Below, piece after piece: positions 33,809-43,168 of a stretch of 49,969 bases of DNA. Origin of the DNA: an uncultured Cytophagales bacterium (GTDB taxonomy: Bacteria > Bacteroidota > Bacteroidia > Cytophagales > Bernardetiaceae); the NCBI GenBank assembly GCA_937136415.1, contig CAKZOK010000147.1, positions 1 to 49,969 on the forward strand, written 5' to 3'. The notes beneath the pieces are model-generated. The model was given only the letters and a program-made list of their open reading frames with translations, ran no database searches and was not told where the DNA came from. Made by a program: the position numbers and the translations under genes. Within the stretch, counting starts at the first letter, position 1. Each line of letters begins with the position of its first letter.

Positions 33809-34720
33809 ATGAAAAAATATATTTTTTTAGTTTTTAGTTTTTTTGTCTTTTCATTTTCTGCTAAATTATTTGCACAAGAGTTTCGCTGTAATGTAATTAT
33901 CAATGATTCTCGTGTCGAATCTCAAAATAAACAAATTGTTGGGCAGCTCTCAAAAGCACTAACAAAGTTTATGAATACGACACAATGGACAGAAGACCGT
34001 TACGAAGAATGGGAACGCATAGAGTGTAATATCTTAATTACTTTGGATAAAAATACAGATTTGGCACAAGGAATTTATTCGGCAGATGCACAAATTCAGT
34101 ATAATCGCCCTGTTTATGGAACGGTTTATACTTCTCCTCTCCTCAATTATTTTGATAAAAACTTTGACTTTATTTATAAGCCCAGCGAGCCATTAATTTA
34201 TATTCCTAACTCTACAAATAATAATTTGACTTTGATGCTGGCGTATTATTCTTACATAATTTTGTCTTTAGATTATGATTCTTTTTCTGCCTTGGGAGGT
34301 AGTCCATATATTGAAAAAGCACAAAATATTATTAATAATGCACAAAGTACAGGAGTGGGAAATGCAGGCTGGAAGACAAGTGATGTTCGTTCGAGATATT
34401 GGCTTGCCGAAAATTTGAATAGCCCTCAATTTATTGATTTAAGAAAAGGATTGTATGATTATCATCGTTTGGGGCTTGATGTAATGCTAGAAAAACCAGA
34501 AGAAGCACGCCAAAAAACAATGGAAGTATTAAAAAAATGGAAAGATGTGAGCGCAATTCGCCTAAATGCTTTACTTATCCAAACTCTTTTTGATGCAAAA
34601 GGTGAAGAACTCTATCAACTTTTTTCGAATGCAGAAAAAGAAGAAAAAATAAAAGCTGCTGCAATTTTGTTGCAACTTGACCCTGCACACGCAGATTTGT
34701 ATAGAAAACTGCAAAAGTAA
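33809..34720 (+). CDS. DUF4835 family protein (possible T9SS-associated PorD)
   Basis: The 303-aa product has a signal peptide ending KLFAQ and begins EFRCNVIINDSRVESQNKQI, the usual start of DUF4835. Later landmarks are FMNTTQWTEDRYEEWERIECN, PVYGTVYTSPLLNYFDKNF and SFSALGGSPYIEKAQNII. Some databases name this family PorD of the type IX secretion system; I give that from memory and with moderate trust. It is probably periplasmic or outer-membrane associated. The neighbours do not add information. Confidence 0.85.
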   Translation: MKKYIFLVFSFFVFSFSAKLFAQEFRCNVIINDSRVESQNKQIVGQLSKALTKFMNTTQWTEDRYEEWERIECNILITLDKNTDLAQGIYSADAQIQYNRPVYGTVYTSPLLNYFDKNFDFIYKPSEPLIYIPNSTNNNLTLMLAYYSYIILSLDYDSFSALGGSPYIEKAQNIINNAQSTGVGNAGWKTSDVRSRYWLAENLNSPQFIDLRKGLYDYHRLGLDVMLEKPEEARQKTMEVLKKWKDVSAIRLNALLIQTLFDAKGEELYQLFSNAEKEEKIKAAAILLQLDPAHADLYRKLQK

Positions 34721-34867
34721 AAAAAAATCCCTATCAATTTGATAAAAGAATATTCAAAAAAATAAAATAAATTTTTATTAAAATTATTACAAAAAAACGC
34801 TGCAAGCCGAGTTTTTTGTGTTAAATTGCAGTATAAATTATTTTACTCACATTTTTAAAAAAAAATT

Positions 34868-35191
34868 ATGAGCTTAGAGTCTTTCACAGAACGTGTAAAA
34901 AAAGTAGTCGGAACAGATAGTGGATTAGGCAAATCAGTTAAGTTTGACCTTAAAGGCGACGGAATTGTACTTGTAGATGCAACACAAGTTCCAAATGTAG
35001 TTTCTCATGAGGATAAAGAAGCTGATTGTACAGTCAAAATTTCGGAAGCAAATGCCAACAAAATGATTGATGGTGATTTGAATTTGATGGCAGCTTATAT
35101 GACAGGAAAAGTAAAAGTAAACGGAGATATGGAATTGGCTATGAAAGTAGTTCAACTTATTGCTCGTCGTGCCAAAGAAGGAAATGTATAA
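34868..35191 (+). CDS. SCP2 sterol/lipid-binding domain protein
   Basis: A 107-aa single-domain protein with the SCP2 pattern: VKFDLKGDGIVLVDATQ, EADCTVKISEANANKMIDGD, LNLMAAYMTGKVKVNGDMEL and a C-terminal helix. The family binds hydrophobic ligands such as fatty acyl-CoA in the cytoplasm. No signal peptide is present. A strong terminator follows. The ligand is unknown. Confidence 0.92.
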   Translation: MSLESFTERVKKVVGTDSGLGKSVKFDLKGDGIVLVDATQVPNVVSHEDKEADCTVKISEANANKMIDGDLNLMAAYMTGKVKVNGDMELAMKVVQLIARRAKEGNV

Positions 35192-35260
35192 TTTTAATGG
35201 TTAATTTTTAACGATTAATTATTAGTGAAATTTTAATACATATTATTGTATTGATTTTAT

Positions 35261-35299
35261 CCGTGTTTTGTATATACAATACAAAACACGGTTTTTTTT
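35261..35299 (+). terminator. Rho-independent terminator after SCP2 gene
   Basis: A 13-bp perfect stem, CCGTGTTTTGTAT (35261-35273) with its inverse (35279-35291), followed by eight Ts. Confidence 0.92.
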
Positions 35300-35346
35300 G
35301 GATATATTTAACCAAAAAACTAATTTTTTTGAAATCGAATTTCTAA

Positions 35347-37434
35347 CTAATCAAAACGCATGACCATTACTGTATAATCATCTCTCAAATCATCTCCCTC
35401 AATAAATGTATAAATATCATCGATAATTGATTCTGCTATTTCTGAAACATCATTTTGAGCATTGCTTTCTAAAAAGTCTTTTATTCTATCATAACCATAC
35501 TCCTCCTTCGAAACTGGGTGTCGAGCTTCATTTATTCCATCAGTATAAAGAAAAAATGTATCTCCTTTTTCATAATCAAAAGTAGAAACTTGTGTATGTT
35601 TTCCATACGTTCCATTTCGAATAATTCCGAGTCCGATTCCTTTTTCCTCCAAAAAGTCAGCTTTTTTTTCCCTTGCATTATAATACAAAGTCGGACAATG
35701 CCCAGCACGAGAAGAATAAATTTTTCGCTTTTCGGTATCAATAATTAAATAAGTAGCTGTAATAAAAAGGCGAGCTTCTAAGCACGAACTAAGAGCATTA
35801 TTGGCATATTCCATAAATAAATCAGGACTCAAATCAAGCCTAACCAAGCTATGAAAAATACCTTTCATTTGCGCCATATAAAAAGCAGCCGAAGTTCCAT
35901 TTCCTGCAACATCTCCGATAATGATAGCAAAACGATGAGGCGCAACTTGAAAATAATCATAATAATCCCCACCTACTTCATCAGCAGAACCAGCCTTTAC
36001 ACATATTTCAAATTGATTATTTACATCAATTATATTTGGTAAAAGACTTTCCTGTACTCTGTGAGCAATTTTTAGTTCGTCTTGATAACGTTGTGTTTCT
36101 ACTGCTGTTGTGATAAGCCTAAAATTATAAATTGCCAAACTAGCCTGTGTTACAAATGAGGTAAGTGTAGCCATAACAACATTGTCAAAGGCATTATCAA
36201 CTTCTTTGAGCAAAACCAACGAACCCAAATAATTTTTATTTGCAATCAAGGGCAAAGATAATACAGATTGATAGGTTTGCTCTTCATGATTGTTTTCGAA
36301 GAGTTGCATAGCCGAGTATTTTCGTGGTTTGCTTCTATCAAGACCTTTTTCATAAATAATTTTTTTGAGCCTAACTGCTTCTTCATTTGAAATATCTTTT
36401 GTAATGAAATCTTTTTGAGTGTTCCAAATTTCTAACCAAGCAGCATCAGCATGAAGAGTTTGAATGGCACTTTCCAATAATACTTTATATACTTTTTTTT
36501 CATTATCACCACTCAAAAGCGATTCAGAAAGTTTTTGGAAACTTGCCAATTCTTCAATTTTTTTCTCAAAAACAGAAGCTGTTGGAAGGTTGAATAACAA
36601 AAGAAGTGCGCTAGTAACTGAATATGTTCCTGTAAAAATAAAAGTTGCAAGAAAGAAAACAGAGTTTTGTAAATCAATTACTAAATCTGTGATGGTTTGT
36701 ACATCTGAATTTTGCCCTGTCATATTGTGATAATGCACAAACTCAAATAAAAAGTAAAATTGTACTCCCAGAATAATTAGTAAAAGCAAAATAGAACGTA
36801 TTTTTTGCTTAAAGTTTAGGTGAGCAATCCAACGAATATTTATAGATAAAACAAATATTATCAGTACTAAAAACAAAAGAATAATCTGTGAATAAGGCAC
36901 AAAAAACCTAAAACCAAAAAAATGAAAAAATAATGTTAGAAAGAGAGTATATTCAAACGTTTTCATTATTCCACGCATAAATTGACTAGCCTGATACATT
37001 ATCAGATGTTTCCATTTGTGGTAAGCTGTAAGTAAAAAGCCCACAAAGAGTCCAAAATCTACGTGATAAATAAAATTATACAGCATAGTATGCTCCAAAA
37101 GATAGTTTGAAGCAACATTAATAAAAATATTTAGCATCAAAGAAAGCGATACCGAAACAACACTTGAACCAAATGCCTTCCACAAAAAACCATAAAAATC
37201 TTCATTATCATCTTTCTGAACATCAAGCCTACCAATAGTAAAAAATGCACACAGAAGAAATGTATTAAATAAAAGACCTTTAAGCCAAATAGGCAAATTT
37301 TGTTGAAGGTCTTGATGTCCTTGCACCAACAAATATTGCTCTATCATGCCATAAGAAGTCAAGAGAACCCATGAAAGCATGGTCAAAAATAGCAATATTG
37401 TTTTATAGCCTTTTTTGGGCAAAGCAAAGTTCAT
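35347..37434 (-). CDS. Membrane serine phosphatase: multi-TM, GAF, SpoIIE/RsbU-type PP2C
   Basis: The 695-aa product has about eight membrane helices in residues 10-285, a GAF-like region (about 300-445) and a SpoIIE-type phosphatase (about 455-695). The last carries the RsbU-like linker KIAHRVQESLLPN, then ADEVGGDYYDYF, IGDVAGNGTSAAFYMAQMKG, AGHCPTLYYN and LYTDGINEA. Compared with the other two phosphatases here it has the classic GGDYYD form instead of SGDFYWF, so it belongs to a different subfamily. It probably dephosphorylates an anti-anti-sigma-like protein in response to a membrane or small-molecule signal. No such partner is adjacent. Confidence 0.93.
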   Translation of the reverse strand: MNFALPKKGYKTILLFLTMLSWVLLTSYGMIEQYLLVQGHQDLQQNLPIWLKGLLFNTFLLCAFFTIGRLDVQKDDNEDFYGFLWKAFGSSVVSVSLSLMLNIFINVASNYLLEHTMLYNFIYHVDFGLFVGFLLTAYHKWKHLIMYQASQFMRGIMKTFEYTLFLTLFFHFFGFRFFVPYSQIILLFLVLIIFVLSINIRWIAHLNFKQKIRSILLLLIILGVQFYFLFEFVHYHNMTGQNSDVQTITDLVIDLQNSVFFLATFIFTGTYSVTSALLLLFNLPTASVFEKKIEELASFQKLSESLLSGDNEKKVYKVLLESAIQTLHADAAWLEIWNTQKDFITKDISNEEAVRLKKIIYEKGLDRSKPRKYSAMQLFENNHEEQTYQSVLSLPLIANKNYLGSLVLLKEVDNAFDNVVMATLTSFVTQASLAIYNFRLITTAVETQRYQDELKIAHRVQESLLPNIIDVNNQFEICVKAGSADEVGGDYYDYFQVAPHRFAIIIGDVAGNGTSAAFYMAQMKGIFHSLVRLDLSPDLFMEYANNALSSCLEARLFITATYLIIDTEKRKIYSSRAGHCPTLYYNAREKKADFLEEKGIGLGIIRNGTYGKHTQVSTFDYEKGDTFFLYTDGINEARHPVSKEEYGYDRIKDFLESNAQNDVSEIAESIIDDIYTFIEGDDLRDDYTVMVMRFD

Positions 37435-37690
37435 AAAACGAATAAAAATGGTTTAATCAATAAATTTTAGTTTTTCTTTGTTTAATCTAATTAAATCAAG
37501 ACTAAAAACAAGTTTATTACCAAAAAATGAATAATAAAAATGAAGTATATACTATAATTAGAGTAAGTTTAGAAATTGTTGCAAGCTACAAAAAACTATT
37601 GCCAAAAGATACTTAATTTCGACAAAAGTACGCTTTATATCGTTTTTGGCACAATCAATGATAAAAATAGTAGTGCTTTCTTAAATTAGA

Positions 37691-38833
37691 TTATTTTGAG
37701 GTACTATCAAAACATGGAGGGACACTCAAATTTAGGTTATGTTCTTGATTATCAAAACGAGCAACAAAATTTTTCAAACCTCTCAATCCTGTTTTATTAT
37801 CTTTAAAGAGTAATTTTTGGGCAGCTTCATTTTCAAGAGCTTTTGGAATGTCATTTACATTTCCAGCAGGAACATTATTTTTTTCTAAAATCTTCAAAAC
37901 AGAACTACTTTCAGTTTCTAAAAAAGCTTTTTCCAAAATTGGGCGCAACACCTCTCTATTTCGTACTCGGTTGGCATTGGTTAGAAAACGTTGGTCTTCC
38001 AAAACAAAATTAAGATTCAGAATTTTACATAAACTAGAAAATTGCTTATCACTGCCCACTACCAGCATCAAACTGTCTGTTTGGGTTTGAAATATTGTTC
38101 CATACGGAAAAATATTGGGGTGTTCGCTTCCCATTTTTTGAGGAGAATGACCAGCATTGAGCCAGTTTGTAGCCTGATTGGCAAGTGAAGAAAGAGCCGA
38201 TTCATAGAGCGAAACAGTTACATAACTGCCTTCAAAATTATTTTTTTGCTTTTCTTTTTTCAAAAGAGCTATCAACAAACCCTCTTTGAGGTGATGAGCT
38301 GCTAATATATCGACCAAAGCAACAGGCATTTTTGTTCCTTCAAGATTTTTAGTTTTTTCCTCTTCTTTTTCTCCATTCATAAATACAAAACCAGTTTCTG
38401 CCTGAATGAGAGCGTCATAACCTACCTTATGGCTGTCTGTTCCATAGCCTGTAATATGCCCATAGATAAGCTGTGGGTTGATTTTTCTTAATGTTTCATA
38501 ATCTACGCCCAATTTTTTGGCATCTCCTTTTTTATAACTAGCCAAAACAATATCAGCATTTTTTATTTCTTGATACAATTTTTCTTTGTCTTCTTTGTCA
38601 TAAATATTGAGAGCAAGTGAAGTTTTGCCCCAGTTTATTGCCGAAAAATAAGCAGAAACACTATTCGAAGTATTTTCAGAAGGAAGTTTCCAAGAGCGTG
38701 TAACATCTCCTTTTGTTAAAGGATTTTCTATTTTGAGAACTCTTGCACCACATTCAGCAAAAAATTGTCCAACAGAAGGAGCAGCCAAAACACTGGCTAA
38801 TTCTATAACTTTTAAGTCTTTGAAAATATTCAT
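37691..38833 (-). CDS. Family III (CaiB/BaiF) CoA-transferase or racemase
   Basis: The 380-aa product opens FKDLKVIELASVLAAPSVGQ and carries ECGARVLKIENP, GHITGYGTDSHKVGYDALIQ-type sequence and the catalytic aspartate D175 in VALVDILAAHH. The family transfers CoA between carboxylic acids through an aspartyl-CoA thioester or racemises alpha-methylacyl-CoA. No acyl-CoA pathway genes flank it, so the substrate cannot be assigned. It is slightly shorter than many members (about 400 aa). Confidence 0.92.
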   Translation of the reverse strand: MNIFKDLKVIELASVLAAPSVGQFFAECGARVLKIENPLTKGDVTRSWKLPSENTSNSVSAYFSAINWGKTSLALNIYDKEDKEKLYQEIKNADIVLASYKKGDAKKLGVDYETLRKINPQLIYGHITGYGTDSHKVGYDALIQAETGFVFMNGEKEEEKTKNLEGTKMPVALVDILAAHHLKEGLLIALLKKEKQKNNFEGSYVTVSLYESALSSLANQATNWLNAGHSPQKMGSEHPNIFPYGTIFQTQTDSLMLVVGSDKQFSSLCKILNLNFVLEDQRFLTNANRVRNREVLRPILEKAFLETESSSVLKILEKNNVPAGNVNDIPKALENEAAQKLLFKDNKTGLRGLKNFVARFDNQEHNLNLSVPPCFDSTSK

Positions 38834-39004
38834 TTATCAATTAGATTAATAAAATTTGAAAATCGAAATTTACAAAAAACTTTACAAATTGATTTTAAAA
38901 GATTTATTTTGGAAATTATTTTTCAAAAAAAATGGAAGTAAAGGTTTGAAAACAAGGTTGTTATAATTTTTATTAAAAAAAAGTAGAATTTTTTTAAATA
39001 TTTA

Positions 39005-39036
39005 TTTGCAGAATTAAAAAAGTCGTCTTACCTTTG
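39005..39036 (+). promoter_or_regulatory. Upstream promoter P1 of the tRNA-Thr gene
   Basis: TTTG (39005-39008), 20 bp, then TACCTTTG (39029-39036): a full match to the Bacteroidota consensus. The gap 38834-39004 shows nothing else. Confidence 0.7.
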
Positions 39037-39125
39037 CATTGCATTAAGGGAAAAACAAGCAACATAAAAAGATAAATGTTGTTTTAAAAGTTGAAAAAAA
39101 ATATTTTATTATAATTAAATAATTA

Positions 39126-39157
39126 TTTGGAAATATTAAAAAAAACAATTACCTTTG
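39126..39157 (+). promoter_or_regulatory. Proximal promoter P2 of the tRNA-Thr gene
   Basis: TTTG (39126-39129), 20 bp, then TACCTTTG (39150-39157). It has the same boxes and spacing as P1, and its -7 box ends 16 bp before the tRNA. Confidence 0.75.
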
Positions 39158-39173
39158 ATGTATCAAACAAAAA

Positions 39174-39246
39174 GCCTTCTTAGCTCAGCTGGTAGAGCAA
39201 TTGATTTGTAATCAATAGGTCAACGGTTCGATCCCGTTAGAAGGCT
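39174..39246 (+). tRNA. trnT: tRNA-Thr (anticodon TGT)
   Basis: A complete cloverleaf: acceptor GCCTTCT/AGAAGGC, D arm GCTCAGCTGGTAGAGC, anticodon arm ATTGA-TTTGTAA-TCAAT with anticodon TGT, T arm AACGG-TTCGATC-CCGTT, discriminator T. No CCA is encoded. The length of 73 nt is standard, and there is no intron or neighbouring tRNA. Confidence 0.97.
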
Positions 39247-39307
39247 CACAAAAAAAAAGAAGTGAAAAATTAAGGTGTGTGAAAGTAAGAAATTACACAA
39301 CTTTAAA

Positions 39308-39352
39308 AAACCAATTCAAACTAAATTTATTTAGATTGAATTGGTTTTTTTT
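39308..39352 (+). terminator. Rho-independent terminator after tRNA-Thr
   Basis: A 12-bp stem (39308-39319 with 39336-39347) with further pairing inside the loop, followed by a run of Ts. Confidence 0.85.
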
Positions 39353-39451
39353 ATGCCTTTTAGTTTTTTGATAAAACTCTTAGAGTGTTGGCATATTTAA
39401 TTTTGTATCTTTATCATTCCAAAAAAACAATCAAATTACGCTCTCAAAAAA

Positions 39452-40864
39452 ATGAATTATAAAGTCAAATTATTTCCAAAAAAAACTATTTTCTATTTTC
39501 TATTTTTTAGTAGTATATCTATTTCGCTTTTTTCTTGTGAGCCAAAAGATGAAATAATTAGTACAGATAAGAGTAATAAAATTAGTTTTTCGCCTGACAC
39601 AGTTTTTTTTGATACACTTTTTACTGGTTTTGAGTCGCCTGTAAAGCGTGTAAGTATTAAAAATTTTAATGATAAAGCATTAAATATTTCTAAAATTAGT
39701 CTTCAAAATGGGCAAAATTCGACTTTTCGTCTTACCATAAACGGAATAAAACAGCAAGAAACAACAGATATTTTTTTGAGAGGAAATGATAGTTTGCGTG
39801 TTTTTTTAGATATTCTTCCTCCCCCATTGAATACCGACGAAATTACAAAATTAGAAGATTTTTTGATTGTAGAAAGTAATGGAAATATCGAAAAACTGCC
39901 TTTAATCGTTTGGTTGCAAGACGGAATTTTATTAGAAAATATGGTTTTGGATTGTCAAGCAATTTGGAATGAGAAAAAACCATATCTTATTAAAGGAAAT
40001 GTTTTGGTAGAGGAAAATTGTAAATTGACAATAGAAGCAGGTGTAAAAGTAGCTTTTATGACAGATGCTGCGCTTTTGGTGGCAGGTTCTTTAGAGATTA
40101 ATGGAAATGAAACCAAAAATGTACAATTAGGAAGTTTTCGAAATGACGGAGATTTTGAGGGAGCTTTGGGACAATGGACAGGGATTTTGTTTGGTGAAAA
40201 CAGTAAAAATAATCAAATTTCTTATGCTTTGATTGAAAATGCTACCACAGGAATCCGTTTCGGAACACCTGATAATGATACTATTCCAGATTTGATTATC
40301 CAAAATACAGAAATTAGAAATATGGCTGATGCTGGTATTTTTTGTCTCAATTCTGATGTCTTGATTCAGAATACATTAATCAATAATTGTTTGAAACGTA
40401 CTTTTGCAGCAGGAGCAGGAGGGAATTATTACTTTTATAATAATACCTTTGCTAATTTTGGATTTAATTTTTTTAGAGATGAACCCTCTTTTGAGCTTTC
40501 AAATGTTTTGGCTTTTGTAGATACAACAGGAAATGAACAAATTATTCAAGAAAACTTGACGGCTTATTTTATCAATAATATTGTTTGGGGAAGTATTGAT
40601 GAAGAGCTTATTTTGTTTGCCGTAGAAGGTACTAATTTCCAAACATTTTGGAACTCAAATATCATAAAAACCAAACGCTCAGATTTTCCAGCAACTAATA
40701 TCTTGAATCAAGACCCAAAATTTGAAGATGCTTTTATCGGAAATTATCAATTAGATTCACTTAGTCCTGCAATAAATACAGGAATTAATATTGGAATAGA
40801 AATAGATTTGGAAGGCAAAGTTAGAGATGCTACCCCTGATATTGGTGCTTTTGAGAAAGAGTAG
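39452..40864 (+). CDS. Lipoprotein with right-handed beta-helix (pectin-lyase-like) region
   Basis: The 470-aa product has a lipobox SLFSC (Cys29). Residues about 45-130 form an Ig-like part (SFSPDTVFFDTLFTGFESPV). A parallel beta-helix follows from about 170: KGNVLVEENCKLTIEAGVKV, ISYALIENATTGIRFG, LIIQNTEIRNMADAGIF and similar rungs. The end, SPAINTGINIGIEIDLEGK then RDATPDIGAFE, is the terminal cap often found in such surface proteins. It is probably an outer-surface carbohydrate-interacting protein; no catalytic residues can be assigned. Confidence 0.87.
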   Translation: MNYKVKLFPKKTIFYFLFFSSISISLFSCEPKDEIISTDKSNKISFSPDTVFFDTLFTGFESPVKRVSIKNFNDKALNISKISLQNGQNSTFRLTINGIKQQETTDIFLRGNDSLRVFLDILPPPLNTDEITKLEDFLIVESNGNIEKLPLIVWLQDGILLENMVLDCQAIWNEKKPYLIKGNVLVEENCKLTIEAGVKVAFMTDAALLVAGSLEINGNETKNVQLGSFRNDGDFEGALGQWTGILFGENSKNNQISYALIENATTGIRFGTPDNDTIPDLIIQNTEIRNMADAGIFCLNSDVLIQNTLINNCLKRTFAAGAGGNYYFYNNTFANFGFNFFRDEPSFELSNVLAFVDTTGNEQIIQENLTAYFINNIVWGSIDEELILFAVEGTNFQTFWNSNIIKTKRSDFPATNILNQDPKFEDAFIGNYQLDSLSPAINTGINIGIEIDLEGKVRDATPDIGAFEKE

Positions 40865-40904
40865 TTTTGAATGGGTATTCTTTTCAAAAAAATCTTATTT
40901 TCCG

Positions 40905-40912
40905 TACCTTTG
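40905..40912 (+). promoter_or_regulatory. -7 box (TACCTTTG) for def
   Basis: Same -7 sequence as the two tRNA promoters, 38 bp before the def ATG. No TTTG at the matching -33 position. Confidence 0.45.
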
Positions 40913-40949
40913 CCATTATTTTTATTTTTAAAAAACAAAATCCAAAATT

Positions 40950-41495
40950 ATGATTCGTCCGATATACGTATATGGTCATACTGTGCTTCGCAAAAAAGCA
41001 AAAGATATAAGCAAGGAAGAAGATGTAAAAAAATTAGCCAGCGATATGTTCGAAACGATGTATTCGGCTAGTGGTGTAGGTTTGGCAGGTCCTCAAATTG
41101 GTCTTGGAAAACGTATTTTTGTTATTGATGGTGGTGCAATGGACGAAGAGTTAGATGGTTTTAAAAAGGTATTTATTAATGCCCAAATTTTGGAAGAAGA
41201 AGGAAAAGAATGGATTTTTGAGGAGGGCTGTTTGTCTATTCCACAGATTAGGGGAGAGGTTTCACGCAAACCAACTATCAAAATTCGTTATTATGATGAA
41301 AATTGGGAATTGCATGAAGAGTCTTTTGATGGAATTGCTGCAAGGATTATTCAACATGAATACGACCATATTGAAGGGATTTTGTTTACTGATTATCTTT
41401 CACCACTTCGCAAACAACTTTTGAAAGGCAAATTAGATAAAATTAGCAAGGGAAAAATAACGGCTGATTATAGAGTTACCTTGCCTAAGAAATAA
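40950..41495 (+). CDS. def: Peptide deformylase
   Basis: A metalloenzyme that removes the formyl group from new proteins. All three motifs are intact: GVGLAGPQ (42-49), EGCLS (92-96, metal ligand C94) and HEYDH (136-140). The 181-aa length is normal. The ATG at 40950 gives the standard MIRPIYVYGHTVLRKKA start. Its partner enzyme Fmt is encoded 8 kb upstream, separate from it, whereas the two are adjacent in many bacteria. Confidence 0.97.
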   Translation: MIRPIYVYGHTVLRKKAKDISKEEDVKKLASDMFETMYSASGVGLAGPQIGLGKRIFVIDGGAMDEELDGFKKVFINAQILEEEGKEWIFEEGCLSIPQIRGEVSRKPTIKIRYYDENWELHEESFDGIAARIIQHEYDHIEGILFTDYLSPLRKQLLKGKLDKISKGKITADYRVTLPKK

Positions 41496-41598
41496 TAAAA
41501 AGACACTTTTAATTGTTATTTGGTACAAGAGTATGGCTTTTATTGATGTATTTCATTAATCTATCATCTACGATTGAAAAATAATCATTTTCAATAAA

Positions 41599-41632
41599 AA
41601 AACACTTTTACATTTTTGCAAAAGTGTTTTTT
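41599..41632. terminator. Terminator between def and the sorting-domain gene
   Basis: An 11-bp perfect stem AAAACACTTTT (41599-41609) with its inverse (41620-41630); A-rich on the left and T-rich on the right, so it can work for both convergent genes. Confidence 0.85.
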
Positions 41633-41656
41633 GGTAAACCATTAATGTGCGAGTAG

Positions 41657-42094
41657 CTAATGTTTTACTATAAATTTTTTAGTAATCAAACTTTGATTAT
41701 TTATCGAAATCGTATAAAAATAAATTCCTGTTTTTAGATTATCGACAGATATTTTAAGACGATTATCATAATTGTTTAATTGATGTTCTCCAACAATACT
41801 TCCCAAAAGATTATAAACTATAATTTTTCCTTTTGAGCTTCTGTCAATCATTCTATAATCAAATTGAATATAATGTAGGGCAGGATTAGGGTAGCCTTCC
41901 GAAATCTCAATTTTATCAGCTTCATTGGAAGAAGAAGTAATTGTTTGAAGATTTTGAGAATAAGAAAATGACGAGTAAAAAATAGCTGTGAAAAAAATCA
42001 AAGCTATCAAAATTTGTTTTGTAGGTAGTTTTGAAGATAAACTAGACCGTTTTGGTACTTTTTTTAGAAGAGGTAAGAATTGATGTGATTGCAT
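41657..42094 (-). CDS. Small protein consisting almost only of a T9SS type A sorting domain
   Basis: The 145-aa product has a long basic N-region and a hydrophobic signal (about 27-45, ending SYSQ), about 17 residues of Ser/Asn-rich linker, and then a sorting domain: EGYPNPALHYIQFDY, KIIVYNLLGSIVGEHQL, NLKTGIYFYTISINN and the basic end KKFIVKH. There is no room for a passenger domain. It may be a remnant of a larger cargo protein or a genuine minimal substrate. The gap 42095-42542 is AT-rich with only a small hairpin (TCTTACAA/TTGTAAGA) visible. Confidence 0.85.
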   Translation of the reverse strand: MQSHQFLPLLKKVPKRSSLSSKLPTKQILIALIFFTAIFYSSFSYSQNLQTITSSSNEADKIEISEGYPNPALHYIQFDYRMIDRSSKGKIIVYNLLGSIVGEHQLNNYDNRLKISVDNLKTGIYFYTISINNQSLITKKFIVKH

Positions 42095-42542
42095 AAAATA
42101 AGTAGTTAGAGTTTTGTCATTTAGAGTTGTAGGAGGTTTGTAAAGGGAAAGTATAGGATTATATATAGAACTGAAATTAGATAATTTAGGTTACATAATT
42201 TCGATGAAGAATAGTATTTTTACGATATTTTGATAAATTTTTGTATTGATTTAGAATAAATCAATATTCAAATAACAATTACGTGTTTTGAGTATAATGT
42301 ATTGATTTTCAATTACTTGCTGTCTAAAATTAAATAAATTATTTAATTTATATTCTCAATCAACATTTTTTATTTTTTTTTAATAATTATCTTCTTTAGC
42401 TAATTTACAAAATAATTTGATTAATTCTCACTAACTCTTACAAAAGTCCTAATTATTCTTGTAAGAAAAGAGAGATTATTTCTTAAAATGGAACAATTTT
42501 ATTTAAAATAATATTTTTTTTGGCAAAAATTTGGCAAAAGTA

Positions 42543-43121
42543 TTATTTTTTATAAATTTTTTCTCCTGCTTTTATCTCAATATCCAAATGACTGTCTGTT
42601 GGTGGAATCGGACAATCATATTTTTTGTCATAGATACAATATGGATTATAGGCACGATTAAAGTCCAAAATAGCTCTAAGTCCATTTATCTTGACATCAA
42701 TATAACGCCCCACTTCATAGGTAGTTTTGCCACTTGTTTGGTCTGTAAACAAAACCGAAAAACCATCTCCATCTTCAATAGCTTTATAAATATTCAAAGA
42801 TAGTGGTTTGCCTTTTAGTTCGAAATCAGCCTTTGCATACATTTTGAACCTTCTGTCTTTGCCTTGCGAAGTCTTGAGAGTTATGACATCTATACTTTGT
42901 GTCAGTGTTAGTGTAGCCAAAGCATAGTAAGAAGAATCGATTGGGAAATAATTTAGTCCTTCGAAGGTTTTTCTATCATCATACGGAATAGGTGAGCCAC
43001 TTCCTTCTTTAAGTTGTTTGTTTTTTTTATCTCTTTCAGTTTGTACTTCTACTTCATATTTTGGAGCGCAAGAAGCCAAAACAAACATAGAAAGAATGAA
43101 TAGTAGAATTTGATTTTTCAT
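42543..43121 (-). CDS. DUF1684 lipoprotein
   Basis: The 192-aa product has a lipobox VLASC (Cys18). DUF1684 landmarks are GLNYFPIDSSYYALATL, GRYIDVK, LDFNRAYNPYCIYDKKYDC-like sequence with two cysteines, and PIPPTDSHLDIEIKAGE. The family function is unknown. It follows the DMT transporter after 47 bp on the same strand and is probably co-transcribed with it. Confidence 0.9.
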   Translation of the reverse strand: MKNQILLFILSMFVLASCAPKYEVEVQTERDKKNKQLKEGSGSPIPYDDRKTFEGLNYFPIDSSYYALATLTLTQSIDVITLKTSQGKDRRFKMYAKADFELKGKPLSLNIYKAIEDGDGFSVLFTDQTSGKTTYEVGRYIDVKINGLRAILDFNRAYNPYCIYDKKYDCPIPPTDSHLDIEIKAGEKIYKK

Positions 43122-43168
43122 ATATTTAAAAGGAATTTAGGCACTGTTTTTTGAATAAAAAAGCTATT

